Source of the DNA: Lysobacterales bacterium
GTDB lineage: Bacteria; Pseudomonadota; Gammaproteobacteria; Xanthomonadales; SZUA-36
Direction: 5' to 3'
Length of the DNA stretch: 46,831 bases
Assembly (NCBI GenBank): GCA_013042915.1
Contig: JABDPF010000078.1
Span: 1-46,831 of the forward strand
Position 1 is the stretch's first letter. Every line of letters starts with the position of its first letter. The notes beneath the pieces are model-generated. The model had not been told where the DNA came from and searched no databases. It saw nothing but the letters and a program-made list of their open reading frames with translations. Shown piece after piece: positions 42,789 to 46,831 of the stretch. Position numbers and translations under genes: made by a program.

Positions 42789-43343
42789 ATGCCCTCGCGA
42801 ATCTGCTCCTCGGTCCTCAAATCGCTCGGCTGGACGATCGAGGTGGATTGGCCGGAGAGCCGCAAGTACGTGCTTATTGTCTATCCGCACACCAGCAACT
42901 GGGATTTTCTCCTCGGCATCTGCGCGGCCCGCGCCTTGGGGCTCAACGCCCACTATATCGGCAAGCACAGCCTGTTTCGCAAGCCCTACGGCTGGTTTTT
43001 TCGCGCCCTTGGCGGCATATCGGTCGACCGGCGACGCAAGGAAAACCTGATTCAGCAGGTGGCTGCACAATTCGATGCCGCCGACGAGTTCGTGCTTGGC
43101 CTTGCGCCGGAGGGCACTCGCTCGAAAACCGACCACTGGAAGTCCGGTTTCTACCACATCGCGCGCGCCGCGAAGGTACCCGTTGCGATGGCTTACCTCG
43201 ACTACGGCGTGAAGAAAATCGGCTTGGGCGGAACCTTCTGGCCGAGCGACGATATCGACGAGTCCTATGCCCTCGCCCGCCGGTTTTTCAGCGGCATACG
43301 GGGCAAAAATAACGGCCAGGAAAGCGTGATCCAACCGCGCTGA
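42789..43343 (+). CDS. Lysophospholipid acyltransferase family protein
   Basis: A 184-residue enzyme of the PlsC-like fold. Motif I is HTSNWDFL (H-x4-D catalytic pair) and motif III is APEGTRSKTDHWKSGFYHIA. It is shorter than PlsC (245) and lacks a long N-terminal membrane helix. It resembles the small acyltransferases often annotated as 1-acyl-sn-glycerol-3-phosphate acyltransferase-like, which may act on other lipids. It is monocistronic, with a terminator 30 bp later. Confidence 0.9.
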   Translation: MPSRICSSVLKSLGWTIEVDWPESRKYVLIVYPHTSNWDFLLGICAARALGLNAHYIGKHSLFRKPYGWFFRALGGISVDRRRKENLIQQVAAQFDAADEFVLGLAPEGTRSKTDHWKSGFYHIARAAKVPVAMAYLDYGVKKIGLGGTFWPSDDIDESYALARRFFSGIRGKNNGQESVIQPR

Positions 43344-43374
43344 ATGGACACATCGAAGCGACGGGCCCGGGCCG

Positions 43375-43401
43375 GCTGCCGCAAACGCGGCAGCTTTGCT
43401 T
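43375..43401 (+). terminator. Terminator of the acyltransferase gene
   Basis: A perfect 8-bp stem GCTGCCGC/GCGGCAGC with an AAAC loop, followed by TTTGCTT. It lies 31 bp after the stop and before the convergent M3 peptidase gene. Confidence 0.75.
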
Positions 43402-43437
43402 GATTGCGGACGTTTACCGCTTACCCACCACGGCTGA

Positions 43438-45669
43438 TTACGGACCGGAGTCCTCGTCGAGACCGCGAATGGTCAACAGCGGCTCGATCGACGGGTCCTG
43501 CCCCCGGAAAGCGCGGTAGAGCTCATCGGCGTCTTTAGAGCCACCGGCCTGGTAGACGTTTTCCTTGAGGCGTGCCGCCAGTTCCGGATTGAAAATGTCA
43601 CCGCTCTCCTTGAAGGCCGTGAACCCGTCGGCATCGAGTATCTCTGACCACAGGTAAGCGTAGTAACCGGCCGAGTATCCGCCCGCGAAGATATGCGAGA
43701 AGTACGGACTGCGGTAGCGGCTCTCGACCTGGGCGGGCTTACCGTAAGCGGCCAGGGTCTCGTTCTCGAATTTCGTCGGGTCCTCGACCGCGGCGGCCTC
43801 GTTGGGAGCGAGTGTGTGCCAGCTCATGTCCAGTTTGGAGGCGGCGATGTACTCCGTGGTCATGAAGCCCTGATTGTGAGTGCTGGCCGCAATGATCTTG
43901 TCGACCAGCGCCTGCGGAATTACCTCGCCCGTATCGGCGTGCCTGGCATAAACGGCCAGCACCTCGGGTTGGGATGCATAGTGTTCCATGAATTGCGACG
44001 GGAACTCGATGAAATCGCGCGGCGTGCCGTTGGTGCCCGAGAAGCGGGTATAACGCTGCTGGGTCAGGAGGCCGTGCAGCCCGTGGCCGAACTCGTGAAA
44101 CAGGGTCTCGACCTGGTCGTAGCTCAGCAGGGTGGGTTCACCCTCGGCCGGTACCGCCACGTTGAGATTGTTGGTCACGATCGGGCGAACGGTCTCGCCA
44201 TCGACCATGGTCGCGTCGCGGTACGTGCTCATCCAGGCGCCACCGCGCTTTGAGTCTCTTGCGTAGTAATCGAGCATGAATACGCCCAGCAGCGAGCCAT
44301 CGGCGTCCTTGACAACGTATGGCTGCACGACGTCGTTCCATACCGGCACGTCCTCGAGCGGTTCGAAGGTCACGCCGAACAGGCGGTTGGCCACGTAAAA
44401 AGCGCCGTCGCGCACGTTGCCCAACTCGAAATACGGCTTCACCTCGTCTTCGTTGAGGGAATATTTCTTTTGCCGCAGCTTCTCGGCGTAGTACCACCAG
44501 TCGTGCTGCTCGATCAGGAAATCATGTCCCTCCTCCTGCACGATCTGCTGCATCTCCGCCAGCTCTTGCTCTGCCTTGTTCAGGCCCGGCTGCCAGACCT
44601 CGTCGAGGAACGATTCGACTTTGTCGGGCGTCTTGGCCATGTTGGTCTCGAGCACGTAGGACGCGTGGTTGGGATAGCCCATCAGCTGGGCACGCTCGGC
44701 GCGCAGCTTGGCGACCTCGGCGAGCACGTCGCGATTGTCCTGGCTGTTGCCCTGGGCGCCGCGGGCCCGGTAAGCATGGTTCATCTGCTTGCGCAGCTCG
44801 CGGTTGTCGGCGAAGGTCATGAAGCCTTCGTAGGTGCCGCGATCCAGTCCGAAGACCCAGCCTTCCTTGCCCTTGGCCTCGGCCTTGGCGCGGGCCGAAC
44901 CGATCATGTTATCGGGAAGCCCGGAGAGTTCAGCCTCGTCGGAGACCTGCAGTTCGAATGCCTTGGTCTCCTTGAGCAGGTTCTGCCCGAACACGGTGTT
45001 CAGTTCCGAGAGGCGCGCATTGATTTCCTTCACGCGCACCTTGGCGTCGGCTTCGAGCATCGCGCCACGCCGGACGAAGTCGCGGTGGGTCAACTCGACC
45101 AGGCGCATTTCCTGGCCGTCCAGACCGAGGTTTGCGCGATCGTCATAAACCGCTTTGACGCGCGCGAAAATGTCGGCGTCCATCAGGATGGCGTCCTGCT
45201 CCTTGGTCAGGCGGGGGTAGAACTCCACTTCGAGTTCCTGCAGGGCATCGTTGCTCTCGGTATTGGTGATGTTGCTGAAGACGTTGATCACCCGAGTCAG
45301 CAGTGGCCCCGCCGTCTCGAGCGCCTCGACCGTGTTTTCAAAGCTCGGTGCGTCTGCATTGTCACGAATGGCGGCGATGTCGGCCCGAAGCGCTTCGATG
45401 CCTTTCTCGAAAGCCGGAGCGTAATGCGTTCCCTCGATAGCGTCGAACGGCGGAATGCCGTAAGGCGTATCCCATTCCGTGAAGAACGGGTTGATCGCTT
45501 CCGGGGCCGTCGTGTCGTCGGCCATCATGGGCGCCTCTGCCACGGGTTCGTCAGCAGACGTCAACTCGGTTTCCGAGGCCTGCTCGCCCTGCTCCGAGCA
45601 GCCGATCAGCGCCACGGCCAGGCTGGCCGCCAGCAAGGTTTTGAGGGGGATTCGTCTGTTCATGATCAT
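43438..45669 (-). CDS. M3-family metallopeptidase lipoprotein (dipeptidyl carboxypeptidase-like)
   Basis: A 743-residue zinc peptidase. The signal peptide ends in a lipobox (ALIGC, C24), so the enzyme is tethered in the periplasm. The M3 zinc site is H525-E526-x2-H529 (FHEFGHGLHG), followed by GTPRDFIEFPSQFMEHYA, which holds the third ligand. The C-terminal YSAGYYAYLWSEILDADGF fits the oligopeptidase A/Dcp branch. It probably trims peptides outside the cytoplasm, unlike the cytosolic E. coli enzymes. The start is MIMN at 45669 or the second ATG at 45663; ribosome sites do not decide. An acidic linker (about 25-60) joins anchor and enzyme. Confidence 0.93.
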   Translation of the reverse strand: MIMNRRIPLKTLLAASLAVALIGCSEQGEQASETELTSADEPVAEAPMMADDTTAPEAINPFFTEWDTPYGIPPFDAIEGTHYAPAFEKGIEALRADIAAIRDNADAPSFENTVEALETAGPLLTRVINVFSNITNTESNDALQELEVEFYPRLTKEQDAILMDADIFARVKAVYDDRANLGLDGQEMRLVELTHRDFVRRGAMLEADAKVRVKEINARLSELNTVFGQNLLKETKAFELQVSDEAELSGLPDNMIGSARAKAEAKGKEGWVFGLDRGTYEGFMTFADNRELRKQMNHAYRARGAQGNSQDNRDVLAEVAKLRAERAQLMGYPNHASYVLETNMAKTPDKVESFLDEVWQPGLNKAEQELAEMQQIVQEEGHDFLIEQHDWWYYAEKLRQKKYSLNEDEVKPYFELGNVRDGAFYVANRLFGVTFEPLEDVPVWNDVVQPYVVKDADGSLLGVFMLDYYARDSKRGGAWMSTYRDATMVDGETVRPIVTNNLNVAVPAEGEPTLLSYDQVETLFHEFGHGLHGLLTQQRYTRFSGTNGTPRDFIEFPSQFMEHYASQPEVLAVYARHADTGEVIPQALVDKIIAASTHNQGFMTTEYIAASKLDMSWHTLAPNEAAAVEDPTKFENETLAAYGKPAQVESRYRSPYFSHIFAGGYSAGYYAYLWSEILDADGFTAFKESGDIFNPELAARLKENVYQAGGSKDADELYRAFRGQDPSIEPLLTIRGLDEDSGP

Positions 45670-45894
45670 CTTGGCCTGTCGGTGATGGATATCCTGTGAA
45701 ATGTACCACCTTTCGGTTCACAGATCGTATGAGGTGGATCATGGAGGCGCTATCGATCCGCGTGGCGATCCGGGAGCGCCGGAGCCGGGCAAGCGACTGT
45801 CCGAATTCGTCAAGCAGAGACTATCGAGGGCCGTTAGTCTCGGAATTGCATCGGTAAAGCGCAATACACCGCGAACTACGGCGGTCTGATGTTG

Positions 45895-45900
45895 TATAAA
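45895..45900 (+). promoter_or_regulatory. Candidate -10 box before the DUF3313-like pair
   Basis: TATAAA in TGTATAAAT lies about 36 bp before the first DUF3313-like start. No convincing -35 box is seen. The 267-bp divergent gap between the M3 peptidase and this gene holds no other clear element. Confidence 0.35.
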
Positions 45901-45936
45901 TAAACGATGTATGGAAATTGATGCCGGAGTCAGCCC

Positions 45937-46611
45937 ATGAACAGACGAATTTCGACAATGACCCTGATTTTTGCCATGGTCGCAACGCCCACCGCCGCTC
46001 ACGCCGAAGCCGAGACCTTGCCACCCGAGGTCTCGCTCGACGGCCTGGAGCAGGTCGAGAAAACCCGCCACAAGGAAATCTACCGCGCGCCTGACGTGGA
46101 CTGGAACAGCTACGACGCCGTCATCATCGATGAGGCCACCGTGGCGTTCCGCAAAAACTGGCAGCGTGACCAGAACAGGAACCAGCCTTCCAAGATTCGC
46201 AGCAAGGACATGGACCGTATTCGCACGGCCATGGCCGAGGTTTTTGATGACGTGTTTACCAAGGAACTGACGGAAAAAGGAGGTTACTCCATCACCGAGC
46301 AGGTCAGCGAGAGTACCTTGCGCATCACGCCGTACATCGTTGATCTCGACGTCTACGCCCCCGACCCCCGCTATGCGACGGGTATCCAGCAAAGCTATGT
46401 CGAGACCGCTGGCCGCATGACGCTGAAGCTTCATTTGCACGACAGCGAAACCGGCGACCTCATCGGCGTCTTCAGCGATCACCGGGAGGCACCGAGGCGC
46501 GGATACATGCAGTGGGCCAACTCGGTTTCCAACACGAAGGAATTCCGACTGATGCTCAAGGCCTGGGCTCGCGAGCTCCGGGAGGGCCTGCAGGCCGCCC
46601 AGGCGAATTGA
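45937..46611 (+). CDS. Exported DUF3313-like protein
   Basis: A 224-residue protein with a signal peptide (about 1-22, ending AHA). The mature part begins DGLEQVEKTRHKEIYRAPDVDWNSYDAVIIDEATVAFRKNW and continues with a domain resembling DUF3313 lipoproteins (TLRITPYIVDLDVYAPD, AGRMTLKLHLHDSETGDLIGVFSD). It has no lipobox cysteine, so it would be a soluble periplasmic protein. The function is unknown. It is followed 19 bp later by a paralogue, in what looks like one operon. Confidence 0.82.
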   Translation: MNRRISTMTLIFAMVATPTAAHAEAETLPPEVSLDGLEQVEKTRHKEIYRAPDVDWNSYDAVIIDEATVAFRKNWQRDQNRNQPSKIRSKDMDRIRTAMAEVFDDVFTKELTEKGGYSITEQVSESTLRITPYIVDLDVYAPDPRYATGIQQSYVETAGRMTLKLHLHDSETGDLIGVFSDHREAPRRGYMQWANSVSNTKEFRLMLKAWARELREGLQAAQAN

Positions 46612-46630
46612 TGAACAGAAAAAGGTGACG

Positions 46631-46831
46631 ATGATGAAACACTTGTTGATTGCAGGGCTGACCGGGCTATTCCTGCTCGCCCTCCCCGGCCTGACGACCG
46701 CCGACGATGACACGCCCGCGGTCACGACCGACGGCATGGAATTGGTGACCAAGGATCGCCGCGGTGCGATTTACGCCGACCCGGGCGTCGACTGGACCGT
46801 CTATACCGCCATCATTCTGGATGACGCCACC
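46631..46831 (+). CDS. Second DUF3313-like protein, cut by the window end
   Basis: Only the first 67 codons are visible. After a signal peptide (LLIAGLTGLFLLALPGLTTA) comes DGMELVTKDRRGAIYADPGVDWTVYTAIILDDAT. This aligns without gaps with DGLEQVEKTRHKEIYRAPDVDWNSYDAVIIDEAT of the gene before it, so the two are tandem paralogues that have diverged considerably. AAGG lies five bases before ATG 46631; the second ATG (46634) is also possible. The 3' part is outside the window. Confidence 0.8.
   Translation, partial: MMKHLLIAGLTGLFLLALPGLTTADDDTPAVTTDGMELVTKDRRGAIYADPGVDWTVYTAIILDDAT

Noticed and set aside
45739-46752. A 337-codon minus-strand frame opposite the DUF3313-like genes
   Set aside because: The plus-strand genes have signal peptides, ribosome sites and mutual similarity; this frame spans both and has none of these.

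Overview
The window is a stretch of a proteobacterial chromosome, most likely a free-living gammaproteobacterium. The block thrS-infC-rpmI-rplT-pheS-pheT-ihfA-MerR and the block ffs-dnaX-ybaB-recR both keep the gammaproteobacterial order. The tRNA genes encode their CCA ends, and the DNA is GC-rich with short spacers. A TonB receptor operon under a TPP riboswitch, a PilX-like protein and several lipoproteins suggest an aquatic, Woeseia- or Chromatiales-like organism; that placement is inference. I saw no transposase, integrase, prophage gene or CRISPR array.

Layout. 1-1281: the 3' end of a PilX-like pilus protein. 1345-3078: a PsiE-type membrane protein and an opine dehydrogenase-family enzyme. 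3165-8520: an envelope-stress-like locus, with a minus-strand operon (PspA-like protein, membrane protein, vWA protein) diverging from a two-component pair. 8521-9179: tRNA-Pro(GGG) between an array of stem-loops and a partial second copy of its own 5' half. 9180-16736: the translation and IHF block, headed by a candidate threonine-attenuator leader in front of thrS. 17049-22360: an OFA-family transporter, tRNA-Val(GAC) and dnaE. 22382-26287: lytic transglycosylase, GlsB-like protein, msrA, tesB and sbcB. 26288-26606: a convergent AT-rich gap with three DnaA boxes. 26607-30253: a small orphan protein, a ComEA-like protein, 4.5S RNA, dnaX, ybaB and recR.

30336-34307 is a complete thiamine acquisition operon on the minus strand. 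It runs TPP riboswitch, TonB-dependent receptor, YkoF-like thiamine-binding protein, PnuC/PnuT transporter, thiamine kinase-like phosphotransferase. A PLP-dependent decarboxylase diverges from it. 35862-38713 holds small lipoproteins, a CBU_0592-type membrane protein beside an uncharacterised radical SAM enzyme, and a zinc-ribbon microprotein. 38768-45669 holds an OYE-family flavoenzyme, aspartate carbamoyltransferase, a POT-like transporter, a lysophospholipid acyltransferase and an M3 peptidase lipoprotein. The window ends in two tandem DUF3313-like exported proteins, the second cut by the edge.

The points most worth following are the thrS leader (a Thr-rich leader peptide followed by an intrinsic terminator), the DnaA-box cluster between convergent genes, the broken tRNA-Pro duplication around a foldable spacer, the PspA/vWA/two-component locus, the radical SAM enzyme with extra C-terminal cysteines, two REPIN-like repeat pairs and several apparently leaderless genes. 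Starts were chosen from Shine-Dalgarno sequences, family N-termini and overlaps. All functions are read from motifs and context, not from database searches.
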